From: Apteryx mantelli
Taxonomy: Eukaryota; Chordata; Aves; Apterygiformes; Apterygidae
DNA: 64,000 bases
Assembly (NCBI RefSeq): GCF_036417845.1
Contig: NC_089978.1
Coordinates: 122,728,183 to 122,792,182, forward strand
Direction: 5' to 3'
Shown here piece by piece: positions 35,358 to 64,000 of the stretch. Numbering within the stretch: the stretch's first letter is position 1; each line of letters opens with the position of its first letter. The notes below the pieces were generated by a model, which was not told the origin of the DNA, searched no databases, and worked only from the letters and a program-made list of their open reading frames with translations. Made by a program: the position numbers and the translations under genes.

Positions 35358-38300
35358 CTGAAAAACAAACAAACTCAGGTATGAACATGTGCAAGTAACC
35401 ACTGTTTCATTTCTTTTCTTTTCTTTTTGAGGGAACTACCTTTTCATATATATGTTGGCACTGATTTTTTTTTTAAACCTGTTCTAAGGAAAAGCATTAG
35501 AAAACAGAACAGCCATCAAGCTTCCAGTTTCCTCTTTCACTTCTTTCTCAGAGCAGCTGTCGATATGAATGAAAGCTGGGCACGTACCTGATGCCAGTCT
35601 GAGACACGTTTTCAAATGCACAAAGGGCAACTGAACATGTGCCCTGACAGGCCAAGGTTTTCCACATTTGTTCCTAATGAGAACATAACAATAATAGCAG
35701 AGGTGACACAATACTGTGTTCATAACTAGCTGAGAACCTGCAAAAAGATTTGCTCTCCTGATAGCAATACCTGATGCAACCCAGACAGGGTTTCTAACCC
35801 ACTTTCTGGAGTGGATTGTTAAACCACCAGACTGGAGTCCATCTCTGGAGACTTCACTGCTTGCTATCTATCCAAAACACTAAGTGCAATTAGACTACTG
35901 CATTTTACATAACAGAATCATCAAAAAAGAATCAGAAACACCAAAACATTGATGTTTCAAGAGAAACATCAAAAAAGAAGTTGAATAGGGGAAGAGAGAA
36001 AGAAAGGGGGTGGAGAGAGAGAGAGGGAGAGGAGCTGTGCAATACATATGCAGAACTGCAGGTTTGTACTCAATGGGCTAAATCATCATTTTTAACTGAA
36101 AGGGTAACAAGCTACAGCACACTCATTTGACAGAGTAGACATGCCCTACTCTGATGGTGCATCAGAGCACATTCACCAAAGTGCCTTCAGGACAGCCCCT
36201 CGTCCCAGCCCATTGGGGCCCTTCCTCTATCCTTGCTTTCTCAACTGCCCCAGACTTTTGAAAATCTCTACTTGCTGCAATGTTTTCCAGTCCTTCTTAC
36301 CCCTTTATCACCCTGCTTTTTCAGAAATCCTTGGAGAAGCTGTCTGCCCCACCTCCCTTGCCTCTCTGCAATTGCTTCATGGCAGAACCATGCTGGAGCT
36401 GATCCTTCCAGCCCCACTTTTCCCTCTTCCGCTCAGCCTCCCCTTCCATTGTAGGACCATGGCATCTCCATAGCTTAAAACATTGCAGTCTCAAACATTG
36501 TAAACTCCTTAGCCTTTCTCTAGTGCCAATTTCTGCTGAGAGTAAGATCCTCCTTCAGCTCTAGCGTGAAGCTTTCTCCCATCTCTGCAAGGCAGGCTGG
36601 ATGCTTTCACACCTTTCTGCCACCACTGCTCCCCTGCACCCATTGGCCTTCAGCAGCCGAGCTTCTCCTACGCATGCAGCCACCTCTCACCTGGGCAAGC
36701 CTAACCTCAGCCTCTGCCTCCTTCTATGCCTCTCACTCCCACCCTTCCAGTCTCGCCAGCATGCTGCTGCTTTGAGATTTGCTCCTGTTGCCCAAAATAA
36801 AGTGAGGGGGAAAAAAAAATCCAAACGAACCAGCAATGCAATATTGCGGTTTTGGCTTTCACTTCTTGTGTGTCTCTGTTGCCTTTAAGCTCTTTTGGGA
36901 ACAGAATAGTTCTCCCCCCTCCCCATGGACCCTTTTGAATTTAGTTAAGACCATTTAAGCCATGTTGCTCTCAAGCGGTTCCAGCTGCTTATTTTCCTTT
37001 TAATTTCCTTTAATAAGTTTGGTAAGGGCTGCACCTGGGACCAAAGACAACAGATGATACTTAACAGCAACAAAATGTTACCATCATTATTTGTTACTAG
37101 CAGCACTTGTCCTTTACGCTAGAGAATCCTTCTACCAGTTTTCACTATCCATATTAATAATCCTCCCCCAAACATCCTATCTTTTGCAGTTTTAAATGTT
37201 CTGCCTATTTATACAGGTACATATATGTGCCTTATCAAATGTTTATAAATATCAGATAATTTTCATGGCACAAATTACTTACCTGAAATAAACCACTTGA
37301 GCTGACCTAAAGTAGCGTCCCAGAGCTGGAGACGAACTGTAGACATCTGTTAACTTGGAGAGAAAAAAAAGAAAAGAAAAAGAAAAAAATATATATTTCT
37401 TCCATTCGCTATCACTTTTCCACATAAAAGAAAGGACAGTGAATCATTCTTTTAAGGTGTTGCACAGGGCATAAACCCAGGTGCTGAATGTCAAATACCA
37501 GCAAATATCTGTCCTGGAAAAGGTACACATTACCTTTGAGCCTGGCAGACAAGTTAACCTCTGTGTTTGAGTGATTAGTATATTACCTTAACACAATAGA
37601 GGCATTCAGGGTGAACTAAAAGTATGTGCTCAAGTTGCCATCTGTAATTTATTTATTTATTTATTTATTTATTTATTTTGGTACCAGAAAGCCCTTCTAC
37701 TCTTACTTTACAGAGGGAAGGGTCCCCTTTCACAATAAGTCTAAATCAGTACTGCCATGCCTGGTGAGCTTACTGCAGCCATAATTCAGAGCCATGGTGA
37801 CTCAACGGAAATGACAGCTATAAACCCATGTTGTCATCACATGCTTATGGGAAAACGCAACACAAACATTTCTGAGCAGGGATCAGCCTAGATGGCCTCC
37901 ACAGGTCCCTCCTAACTAAAATACTCTGTGAAAAAGGTGAAGACTAAGTCCCAACCATTATTAAAATTTAGGCAAAACTTTAAAATTTTGCAATCTGTGC
38001 AGCTGCTTGTGTGCTTAAAAGGAGGCAATTCTTTTTTCTGAATCAGGACTTTAAATGATATTGGAAAAAACAAAGCTCAGAATCTACCCTTACTTTAGTA
38101 AATCATGCGGACTTGCAAACAACTCAGTTGCTACACAGAGAAACAGAAATTTCTTAAAGGGAAAAATACTCAATCTTTGTTACAAGCAGAATCAGTTTTG
38201 CTGAGAACCATGTCAACACATACCCTCTTAGTGATGTCTTCAGAGAAAAGGTGTGGAAGACCACACTTTAACTTGAATTTTCCAGAAAAATTGCGATAGT

Positions 38301-41300
38301 TTCCACTATGTAGTAGTGCATCAGGATCCCAATAGTCATCCTCATCTGTGTAAACATCTAATATTCAAAAAGAGATAGAAAGGGAGGAAAAGTTCTAGTT
38401 AGCAGAAGTAGGAAAAATTACCCTCTTGACTTTCTCTAGAGTGGCTTTCTCACAAATTTCCTAAGGAATGACTGTCTGGAAGTGACAGAAGGAAAATGCA
38501 AGTCACCTAAAGAAAAGTGACAGCACACAGAGGTCCATGGTCCACCCCATTAAAGGTTAGCTACTCTGGAAGACTGGCAGGCACTGACACCAAGTGAGGA
38601 GACCTAAATTATCCATTGCAATGAGTGCAATGTAAAAGCATTGTTTCCACCCTCATCCCTCAGTCTGTTCTAGTAATATTTCTTCAGTTCACTGCAAACT
38701 GGAATTGCCATCTGAGCAGGACACAAGTTGGTAGTTGTCTGCTAAAACAAAAGCACTCGCGTGTGTAAGTGCATGTCTACCCAAACAGCCCCACGAACAG
38801 TGTCTGTACACAGGTATGACCATGTCCTTCAGCTGGCTGTCACAACCACCTCAGCAGTGAGCCATTACACCGATAGGGATTAACAGAAAAAAAAAATGTA
38901 GTAATGTAAACATCTAAACTGTTCTAACCCTAGGACCTCCTTATAACATCACTGAAAATCAGTACAAGACAAAACTGCACATCCACCACTCAGTGCACAA
39001 CCCACCTTCTGCAGTCAGCATCCAAGTCTCTGCAGCAGTCAGCTTGCAGGAGTTTAAAGGATGCTATTATTCCCATTTGTATTGGAAGATGAACCAAGAG
39101 TAAGATACTTACTAGAATAGAGAACTAGGCTGATGAGAATTACCAGGAAGAGCACTATAAAAATTGCAGCTATAAGCATCCATAGTTTACACTTCCAGAA
39201 AATGACATTGCTGCATGATTTCCAATGATCTCTGTTCTAGTTAAAAAAGGAAAGGGAATGTGGATTAATGAAATAAGGCAGGGAGAAAATATTTAAGCAT
39301 GTCTCTACTGTCACGTTTAGGAAAAAAAAAAGAAAAAAATAGAGAAATGGTCTCACTGTTAAGCAATGCTCTACATCAAAGGTTCCCACCCTTAAGTATT
39401 GCGGCAGGTGGGAATGTAGACCTGCAGAATGCAGTGGACATTCACACGGAGTCAATTACTTGAAAGAGACACATTTAATTCCCTACTTATGCAGAATTTC
39501 CAACTCTTGAATCAGCCATAAAGCTAAGGTGCTACAAAGGTACTTTCATATTTTCCAAATTTCTTTGAAGCAGATCTATTTTCTTTGTTCCACAAGCTGT
39601 CCTTTTAAAGTTTCCATCTTTCCCAACCAAAAAGTATCTGTGAAGGAATTTTCAGAATGACTGGATATCAACCTCAAAAACATTGATAATATCAGTCTGG
39701 ATATAAGCACCCAAAGCAAGTGGAATGCTATTCCTTAAATGTTATTGCATTAAGGAAGATTCTAATGTTGACTCCCTTTTTCTTCAAAAGATTGACTATT
39801 TGAAGACGATTGTGAGCATTTACCAGAAAGTTTATCACAAATCTCACATCTGTTAGGAGGTCACAAGGAAATTCTCTTGAAAGAAATTGTGTATGCAGGC
39901 ATGTTCCTATAGGGGAGCAAGGACAATTCCTGCCTTTCATTTAATTTTTGATAGGATTTTAGACTGATGTAGGAATTAGTCTTTTATTAGTTACTCCAGC
40001 ACTATTAATATTAAAAATATACTTAAGTGACATAGCAAAACAAACAAGAAACTCCAGATTTGTTCCACAGACAGATGACTAAATGAAGAGCGTAAATTCA
40101 TAAAAAAGTAGACCATGCTGCCTTTATAACTCCCCCTGCTCCTCACCGACTGTAAACCCCGACATAACCTCCCTATTAACACCATGACCTTTCTGAAATC
40201 AGTATCAGGCAAGGAAAAGCACATGGTGTAGGTTGTCTGGGCCACACACACACAGAATAGCAGGAACCAGCTTGCTAGCTGGAGGCACTAATTCAGATTA
40301 CCTTCCTTTACTATTTGAACTTTCTAAGAACCTAGTATAACAGAAAAATTTTCACTGAGAACTTTCTTCTGAATTTAACTGAAGTTCACCAACTGGTTTA
40401 AAACCTCTTTGGGGGTGGCGGATGCACAGGAAGAGAAGAGACACCCAAATACCCCACAAGCATCATTTCTTAAGGAGTGTGGGCAAAAAAACCTCTCTAC
40501 AGCTCTCTACAGACACACCTGCATGTGCAAGTCCACTTTGGTGGAGAATGATGAACAACTGGCTGAGTATGGTTTATCTTACAGCGTGCATTTGCATGAT
40601 TGTGTATATATATTTTATATGATTTTTTAAAATGTATTAGAAGAAGAATGAATCTTCAATTTAGTATGTAACACTAGCATATCATTTTATGCCTGGCAAG
40701 AACACTAGCTACTGCCTAAAGTACAACTATGAAATCAGCTATCATAATATGACCTGAGACAGACAGTTATCAAGCCCAAATTTCTACTGAGAATACCAGC
40801 CACATATTCAGACCACCACAAAAATGCAATTTTTAATTAAGCAAAGTAAACTGGCTTGATTTCAAGGAAACATTCAGCTCTCCAGACTCTTCCCTCCCAG
40901 CTGGGCCAACACCCTCTGGACATTGCTTATACACATGGCGAGGCTGCGGGGAGGGAGCAGCGGGGGAAACCTCTCCGCACTGGACAGAGCAGTCATTTTC
41001 ATTAATTGGCTGTCTGAGCACGAAGCAGATCATAATAGTTTTCCAGTAATCCCTACAGGATACAAAGCCAAACACCAGAATCGTCAGCAGAAACAGAGCC
41101 CCAGTGAAAAGTGTCAGTTCTGGGAAAAGGCTCTGAACTGAAAGTTAAGGGTAAAGTTCCTCAAGAGAGCTGAGCTAATCTAGCTGACCCCTCTCTCTCC
41201 TCCTCTCCCTCTCTTGTTCCTCTTTGAATGTCTCTAGCACTTGTCTGACCTTCAGCAAGCTGATCCAGCTCACCAAGCCAGAGGAGAAGCAACCCCCCCA

Positions 41301-42392
41301 CCCAATATAGCAAGAGCAGCGTTTTGCCTGTCGGGTGGAACGAATCAGCTTGTGAGGGGTCAGGCCAGATGATCTGCGGGGCTGGCAAAAGGAAGCAGTC
41401 GCTTTTGCTTGGCCAGGAGCAGAAGAGGAGGGTGGCGGGACTCATGCAGTTTAACTGTCAGATTGGCTCAGCTATCCCTGGAAATCTCTCCCTACTGAAA
41501 AGTGGGAAATTTCTTAGCTGTACTACAGCTTTTCCCTCTGCCTTTAGGTCAATAGTCAAAAATCATTGTACCGCAGTCACCTGTGAATAAAATACCATTC
41601 CTCCGCCAACTTTCATTTGTTCCATAGCTTTAGGCTAAACGCTAGATGCTAACTACCTCAGGACTCACATGCTGGTCTTAACTGAGGTTTATGGGCACTC
41701 TATTCATACAAATTCATAATTGTTAGCACCTACAAATTACCCAACAATGAGAAAAAGAGAGACACTAACATGTCTTAAAAAGCCTGCTGCAGGGCATCTA
41801 TTCTTGTGGTGCTGTTTTCTGATTAATTTGTTCTCAGACAAAACCTATTTAAATATGGGTTTTAACATTTCTCCTTTTTGATTTTGAGCCCACTCCCACA
41901 AACGTAGAAAAAGAAAGCAAAACTCATAGTACTAAGTACTACTTTATTTTCTGAGTTAAAACAAACAGCCAACACCAAAAAATAACAATGCTCAAAACCC
42001 CATTCCAACTTTATAAATTTTCACTAAAAGGAAGAAAATCAATACATCTAATAATGTTTCCAACATTTACTTTCAAGTGAGCTGCCCTTCCCCCTCATTC
42101 AAACAACTAATTAAACTACCCCACAAAATGTTCCTATGAAGTGTCACTTCACTTGCTGTATATTTCCCAACAGCTCCATAATCATCAAATGAGTAACCAA
42201 AATTCCTACCTTTTTTGTTGCTGCTGTTTGTGGATTTAGAGGCTCATTATGATCAGCCTCATTTTCCTCCCCATGAACCTCTTCTTTTTGTAATTCAATA
42301 TCCTCCTGCTCCTGGTCACAGTTTTGCCTTTTCATAGCTTCTATTGCTGTGTGAGGATCTTTGTTTCTGAAGCAAGCAAGCAGATAACTCAT
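35158..42392 (-). CDS. C3orf52: C3orf52 / TTMP (TPA-induced transmembrane protein), five coding exons
   Basis: A single-pass membrane protein of poorly known function; in human it is linked to the ER membrane and to hair biology. Seen here: an acidic N-terminus (61 residues), a transmembrane exon with KCKLWMLIAAIF (human RCKLWMIITSIF as I recall), VYTDEDD, LTDVYSSSPALGRYF and a C-terminal exon ending near LDPTSL, all matching the human protein. Exon phases are 0, 1, 0 and 2. With the T|AG stop proposed at 35158/34231 the length is 237 residues from the first ATG or 218 from Met20, against 217 in human. Orientation relative to TMPRSS7 is as in human. Confidence 0.9.
35358..37282 (-). other. 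C3orf52 intron 4 with pyrimidine-rich block
   Basis: The intron holds a purine run (GGTGGAGAGAGAG) near 36010 and a C/T-rich block at about 36180-36780 with overlapping plus-strand open frames. No family is recognised in these. Confidence 0.5.
37283..37353 (-). CDS. C3orf52: C3orf52 exon 4
   Basis: A 71-nt exon bounded by TTTTCTCTCCAAG and TTCAG|GTAAGT (phase 0 in, 2 out). It encodes LTDVYSSSPALGRYFRS and AQVVYF, nearly identical to the human segment LTDVYSTSPSLGRYF. Confidence 0.94.
37647..37679. repeat. ATTT tetranucleotide microsatellite
   Basis: About eight uninterrupted TTTA units. Confidence 0.95.
37877..37932 (+). mobile_element. Diverged CR1 3' end fragment
   Basis: GATGGCCTCCACAGGTCCCT followed by a diverged ending ACTCTGTGA resembles the last 55 bp of CR1 (GATGATCTCCAGAGGTCCCT). 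Short and old. Confidence 0.65.
38224..38357 (-). CDS. C3orf52: C3orf52 exon 3, luminal/extracellular part
   Basis: A 134-nt exon with acceptor TTTGAATATTAG and donor AGG|GTATGT (phase 1 in, 0 out). It begins NVYTDEDDYWDPD (human TYVDEDENE) and carries an NFS sequon and CGLPHLFSED (human LPHLLTE). Confidence 0.92.
39113..39236 (-). CDS. C3orf52: C3orf52 exon 2, transmembrane helix
   Basis: Acceptor TTTTTTAACTAG and donor A|GTAAGT bound a 124-nt exon (phase 0 in, 1 out). It encodes NRDHWKSCSNV, then KCKLWM and a long hydrophobic helix (IAAIFIVLFLVILISLVLY). CKLWM is shared with human and fixes the identification. Confidence 0.93.
39237..42209 (-). other. C3orf52 intron 1
   Basis: A 3.0 kb intron. 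No exon, repeat family or RNA gene recognised; open frames around 41.1-41.6 kb show no domain. Confidence 0.55.
42210..42392 (-). CDS. C3orf52: C3orf52 exon 1, acidic N-terminus
   Basis: ATG at 42392 to donor AAG|GTAGGA, 61 codons, phase 0. The chain is rich in Glu, Asp and Gln (DQEQEDIELQKEE). The start is uncertain: Met20 (ATG at 42335) is preceded by a good acceptor-like CTTGCTTGCTTCAG near 42374, so a spliced 5' UTR with a start at Met20 would give a protein of nearly human length. Confidence 0.75.
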
Positions 42393-45300
42393 TTCCTTCT
42401 GGTTTCAGCCGCAGTTATGCCAGTAGCAGTTCTGGTATGAGGTTGGAGACGATAACAGTGAGGGCTGGGATAGTTTTTGCAGGAGTGATCTCAAAACAGT
42501 GATCAACAAGGGGAATTCCTTGGAAGGACAAATACGTCGCCAGCACTAGCTACAGAGAGAAGGGAGGGGGAGGAAGTATCGATTCCAGACCTACAGCTCT
42601 CGTACTGTGCAGTACTAGGTTTTCCAGTTTGTCTACCTTACAGTACCAGCCTTCAACAAGCACAAGCAGGTGAATAAACCTTTGGCAACATTATCATTTG
42701 CTGAGGTGATTTTGAAAGGAACAAGATTGCTTCCCCTGCTGTTTTCAGCCAAGACAGTAAGACACTATTGTTGTTATCTGCACAGATACACAAACAGATG
42801 TGGTTCTGAGCAGCATAAACCGAGTGAAGAATCACATAGCCTGTGGTTGGGTTAGTCTACGAAGAGAACTTACACTGCCTCTGAATACCTCCAATTTTAG
42901 TCTCCTTGTATAGTCAATTGAGAAATGCATGCTACTAACTTTTGTGCTGTGAATTTCCTCTCCCTAGCTATTATATAGCCTAAATCAGATGTCTGGTGCT
43001 AAAGAAGCATTTATGCCTATTCACAGCCTATCCAACCAAAACCTGAAACATGACTTCCCTTCCCCTTTCTTTCTTTTTTTTTTTTAAAAAAAAGAAAAAC
43101 AGTCTGGAGAAGAGAGTGGGGGTGACCTTCAGCCTTGGCCTATGCTCTCCAGGATGTGGTTTTATAAAGGGAACCACAGTGTGAATTGAGATCTGGCCTG
43201 CGCTCGCTTCCCAAATGAGCTCTTCTGTGATAGTCCGAGTAACTCATGACAGCTTATCAGAGCCAGAGGCTAATTTCTCCCTCTCCCGCCCTTGCCCTGT
43301 CCCCCCAGTATCCTGCATCCTACCTCCTCCCATTTCTCCTGTCCCAGCTCAATCCTCAGGGTTCTCCTTCCTCCTCACAGGGCACCTCTCTTCCTCTGGA
43401 TCAAGAAAGTCTGGCACATGGCTGGTAACTGCACTCTTGCTCCTTTTCTTACCCCAGCACAGAGAGGACAGTGCATTAAGCAGGGAACAGAGCTTCTTTC
43501 TCCAACTCCATCCCTTGCCAACTGAACTTTCACTCACAGCACTACTCCTTCTTCCTGTCAAGTGCTGAGGATACTTCCCCTCCCACCACTATTTTCTTGT
43601 TGTGAAACTCCTCTGGCTACTGGTGCCTGACCATTCCACTGGGGTTCAGATTCCCGACATCATGTAACAGTCATCGAGGCAAAGGCACTCCAAAAAGCTG
43701 AGCACAGGGCTTGGCTTCCTTCCGCAAATAAAAAGAAACACAAATTCCATGCCCCACCTTCAGTTCTGGAGAATCCTCAAAAGGCTGGAGGACTGAGCAT
43801 GGAGCCAAGCAGTCATCAAGATTAGAATAGGTGCCTGGATCCTCAGGATTTTACTTGGGAAAAATTTTCACTAGAAAAGTCTTTACCTGCTGGGTTTCAG
43901 TACTCCTGCTGGAGATGAGCTCCATTCATTTCATTTCCACTCTTAGTAATAGAGCTTACCTTCCTATTGAATTGTCTGAAACTAAAGGAGTTTTTCTAAG
44001 TCAAATGAGTTAATGATTATAGATCGCACCCAGCAAAAGCCAAAGTCCATTTATTTTAACCTGTGAAGGAGCACTGTACAAACACTTGAATTTCTTTAGG
44101 CTGGACTGAATTGAGATCCACACTTGATGCCTTACTTGCACATAAACTAACAGACTTCTCTCACACATGGAACTGAGAAGCTGCTAAAGAAAATGGGAAG
44201 TTGAGAACTGATCTGAACTTTCTGGCCTATGCTCTTATCTAGAACAGAACAGCAGGAAAACTGTTTTCTTCTGTAGTGAAGACATCTCTGGTTTCAACAC
44301 AAGGAACAGAAACATACAACCTTAAATGTGTGCTTTAGTAAAACAAGCAAATCTTGGCTCAGCTTTACAAAAAGAGGAAAGTCGGAGGTACAAATGTTGT
44401 TCTCATCACTCCTAGGGATTAGAAGTTTCAGAGGCACAATCCAATGAATAAAACATAGCCACTTGCTTATTTAGCATGTTTATTAAAAAGGAAGAAATGA
44501 ATGACTGAGTAACCTTTAGAGATATTAAAATACCCAAAGAATATCATTTGAGTATAGCTCATGCAGTATTTGTAAGTTTGACACAAGCATTGTGGGGGAA
44601 AAGTACCCAATACTAGCTCAAGAAAGGAAAGGCAAGCAGTACTGGTGTCAGACACAAGAATCCCACTGTGTGCATATCAGTGCCAGCTCATTGCAGTGCC
44701 TTCCCCACATGCTGCTAGAAGGCGGGTCTGAAACTAAACAAGAATCACATGTTTATATACTACCGGGAAAAAAATGTGCTGTGGGTAGCAAGGACTGATA
44801 TTCAAGTTGCCTCTTTTTTTTTTTTTTTTTACTGTAAAGGTGAAAGCTACTGTCTAGGAATCTGCAGATATTCTATTAAACTGAATGCCAATATTCTCAA
44901 ATTTTATAAATGCCTTTGGAAACCTTAAATCAGCTAGGTTTGGGCTGATCGGCTCATCAGGAGATTATTTCTTCCACTGCTGGATTTACTGCTAGGATTA
45001 AAGGAATGATCTTGTGACAGAAATGTGTCTGTCACTTCCTCCACCACTTTCTTTGAGATCAAGGATGCATCCAGCCACACTTTTTCCTTTATGTCCCTTT
45101 CAATGCCAGTATGGCCACGCAGGCACAGCCCTTTCTTCTGGCTAGGAAGAAAGACCAAACAAAAAGACCTGATCCTGAAACCTTGCTCACTGCAGACCAA
45201 GGATGCTAGGGAAAGCAGCAGGAACCTACCAGGAGGCTGTCCATACAGCACACTGGAGCGGGAGCTAGGGAAATGCATATATCACTCACTGCAGACATCA

Positions 45301-46604
45301 GTCCCTATACAACTATAGTCAAAGCTGTAAAGAGAATGTGTGAAAGCACCAAAGACTGGGCAAAAAGCGAGGGTACATGAGAACCATCCTGGACTAAGAA
45401 GCTGAAAGATTTTGCTTGTTTGTATCAGAAGACTGGGGTCAACAAGAAAGACTTCCTGGCAGAGCAGTGATCTTGAAACAGACTGCCTGCAGATGGATGC
45501 CCCAGGAGAGATGCCACCATTCTGTTTCATGCAGTCCTGCATATGTGGTGCCGTCTCTCCTTGGACAGGTCTACTCAGATGAGTGTGCAGTTCCTGGCAT
45601 CCTACCAGCGTGAAGCCACCGAGGCATTGGCCTTCTGTTATCACCCAGGCACCAAGCTCATACTTGTTTGAAGACTGATGCATCGCAGCACAGTGCCACT
45701 ATGATCATTACACACTACTCACAAGCACTAAGTGAGCCCTCAGCTGTTGGGGGAGGGGGGAAAAAAGAAAGAAATATATGTCCTGAAGTCTGGATGCGTA
45801 CCAACTCATGTTCCTGTGCAAGTATGAGAGTCTTGTTGAGACCTGTCTCCAAGTTCTATTTATAAAGGAAGTGAACCTGTTTTTGGTGATTTCATTGAAG
45901 TCTAATATTAAAGAAGAGAATTAACTGAAATATATAATATTACCATAATCAGCTGCATGGATAAACATGTCCATAAGGCCTGTAAAGAGACCAGAATGTG
46001 ACAGTTCTGTAAATTCTTGACATTCTCTTGGGGAACTAGTAATTTGTCAGGTTTTGAAGGAAGCTTTTTCTGGAACGTGATTAAAACATAATTCTCAATA
46101 TATTTGCTTTATACAGTTTCCTTTTGCTTAATTAATTAAAACTCAGTATTTCCTTCCTCTTCTTTAAATATCATCCCGAAGAAAGTAAATGATGTTCTTT
46201 CAGTCCTTTAAAGAAAGTTTCCTGCACCCTAACATACTTGAGCTATATGTTTGATGGTTTTAGAAAATCACAGGAGACAACCCCAAAATTACAGCCCAGA
46301 AAGAAACAGTCATGCAGTAGCAGCATCACTACAGAATGAACTCACCTCAGTTTTGTACACTACACTGATCATAATATTTGTATTTTGAAGAAACAGGAAA
46401 GAATTATTTGTTTAGAATTCTGTAACATCATCAAAGGAACACAGGTGACTGTATATGGGATATGTATACCCTCATATGTGTCATATGTACACACATACAC
46501 ATGGGGGAGGGGAGGAGGGAGGGACACATCTCAGAGATGGAATGAGGGGAGGAGATTTCTAAAGGAACAGTTTGGCTGGATTTTTGTTACAGGTTCTAAT
46601 CCAT
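42393..46604. other. Intergenic region between C3orf52 and TMPRSS7
   Basis: About 4.2 kb. It should contain the C3orf52 promoter on its left side and the TMPRSS7 3' flank on its right. A T-run directly followed by an A-run near 43080 and a T-run near 44815 are seen. No gene or clear CpG island is seen. Confidence 0.55.
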
Positions 46605-46610
46605 TTTATT
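46605..46610 (-). terminator. Possible TMPRSS7 poly(A) signal
   Basis: Minus-strand AATAAA about 260 nt after the stop codon. Confidence 0.4.
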
Positions 46611-46869
46611 TTATATTTTTTAAGGCAGCACTGTTTCTGCTGCTGGGGATAATGAAGATGAATCCATAAGGAATCTGAAGCTGTTCTGAATCCAAACAGT
46701 TACTGCCAGGTGAACAGGAAATGATAGTTTCTGTGTCAAGAAAAGTGCTTTTTTCCACAAAGAAACAGCCAATGGCATTTTCTTGTTATATTGCCAGAAA
46801 TGTACATGATAAATTATTGTAGAAAGCAGCTTTCACAAGGAAGATTATTTGCGTTTTCTCTTTGGCACA

Positions 46870-62936
<16,067 letters not shown>

Positions 62937-64000
62937 CTGGGAGAGAAATATATCAGCAAGGAATACAATTATCTCCACTGGGCTAAAGTGGAAAGCTTAT
63001 TTCACTTGTTAGGCTCCTTCTCTATGCACAGGGTTAGAAGACTGGGTCATGACACTATTGAACTCAGGTTTTGTCTATATTAACAGAGAAGCATGCAAAC
63101 TTCTACTTCCCCATCACTCTGAAGTTCTTTCACTTTTGGATCAAACTACAGTTAAGAACATGCACAAAACACCTCTGAGTGGTGTTTTAGAAAACTGTTC
63201 TTTTACAGTAAATGAAAGAAGCAAATAAATGTGGACACAACACAACCCCACTCTCCAAATTATCTCTGATCCTTTCTGTAAACTTTTTCAGAAATTATAA
63301 AGCATTTAGCCCAATGGAGTGAAACCTACAATTAATTTTATGTAAACCAGGAAATCTGTGTGTGTCAGTTCTCAATCTGAAAATGCACGTCACATTTGGA
63401 CAATTATCTTTGAGGTTTTATTTTTTATCAAGGACTCTCCTAGACATCCAGTCCGTACTGATTTTCGTTTCCTTTAGGTAAGACAGTGGATGCAAACATG
63501 AAGATGAGAGGAAGTAATACAATTTTGAATAATTTGCTACATTTTTTAATAGCAAAAATGGACTATTCATAATTCTGAGTACCGGTCTCCAGAATAGTGA
63601 AGCAAATCTAATTTGTAATGTGCATGACATTAGTATTTTCTTAAACAGCATTCATAAAGGCAAAAACTGAAATGTGTAAACTTCAAAAAAAGGTTGTTTT
63701 CTACAGGTTATCCCCTATGATTTGTTCCACAGGTTAAAAAACTGTCAGTTTTTTCATTCTATCAAATTTCTCTCAGTTAGAGAGGGAACAGATGAACCTT
63801 GCCAAAGAACTGTGGGTAAATTTTCCACTTCTGAAGCCTCTAAATCTCCAGTAAAATATTACAGCTTATTGTAATTCAAAATATTTCACTAATCAGCCAC
63901 AACTCCTGTAAAATTCATAGTATCCCATAGGCTTGAAACATACTGCTTGGGTCCTGAATCCACTTGATTTCTTACAGAGTCAATTACATTGTACAGTTCC
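62937..64000 (-). other. TMPRSS7 intron upstream of the CUB exons, to window edge
   Basis: No further TMPRSS7 exon was found. The previous exon must end leaving one base (phase 1). Nothing else is recognised. Confidence 0.55.

Larger units (their letters stand above)
37354..38223 (-). other. C3orf52 intron 3
   Basis: Contains an ATTT microsatellite (37647-37679) and a short CR1 fragment (37877-37932). No coding sequence is seen. Confidence 0.6.

Noticed and set aside
43075-43095. T-run followed by A-run forming a perfect hairpin
   Set aside because: Simple homopolymer juxtaposition; no terminator or mobile-element context in this eukaryotic DNA.

Overview
The window looks like bird nuclear DNA. 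Evidence: vertebrate intron-split genes, several CR1 LINE pieces (two with the typical 3' end, one carrying a reverse transcriptase fragment), compact introns, and the gene order of the human 3q13.2 immune block. A turtle or crocodile cannot be fully excluded from repeats alone. No bacterial, viral or CRISPR-like system is visible. Most open frames are chance frames inside introns, so I rebuilt genes from splice sites, intron phases and family motifs.

Layout, left to right. CD200 lies on the minus strand (about 1.4-11.4 kb): signal exon, Ig V-like exon, Ig C-like exon, transmembrane exon and a probable cytoplasmic tail exon, with a TATA box and a kappaB-like site just upstream. A 4.7 kb intergenic stretch follows, containing a six-run G4 motif. 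GCSAM lies on the plus strand (16.1-30.7 kb), made of very small exons (26, perhaps 39, 50, 35 and 198 coding nt). C3orf52 (TTMP) lies on the minus strand (35.2-42.4 kb) with five coding exons. The 3' part of TMPRSS7 (matriptase-3) lies on the minus strand (46.9-62.9 kb): ten exons for one CUB domain, three LDLa modules and a complete S1 protease domain. Its 5' exons lie beyond the right edge.

The order and relative orientation CD200 / GCSAM / C3orf52 / TMPRSS7 match my recollection of the human block read backwards, except that SLC9C1, expected between CD200 and GCSAM, has no room here. The genes share a chromosomal block rather than a pathway: CD200 is a surface inhibitory ligand, GCSAM a membrane-anchored B-cell signalling adaptor, C3orf52 a single-pass membrane protein and TMPRSS7 a membrane serine protease.

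Points most worth a second look: the missing SLC9C1; a short GCSAM with MGNC and CxC acylation signals and a 35-nt microexon; a C3orf52 stop codon that appears to be made by splicing (T|AG); a probable GC-AG intron between LDLa1 and LDLa2 of TMPRSS7; and an LDLa2 calcium motif ending in Lys rather than Glu.
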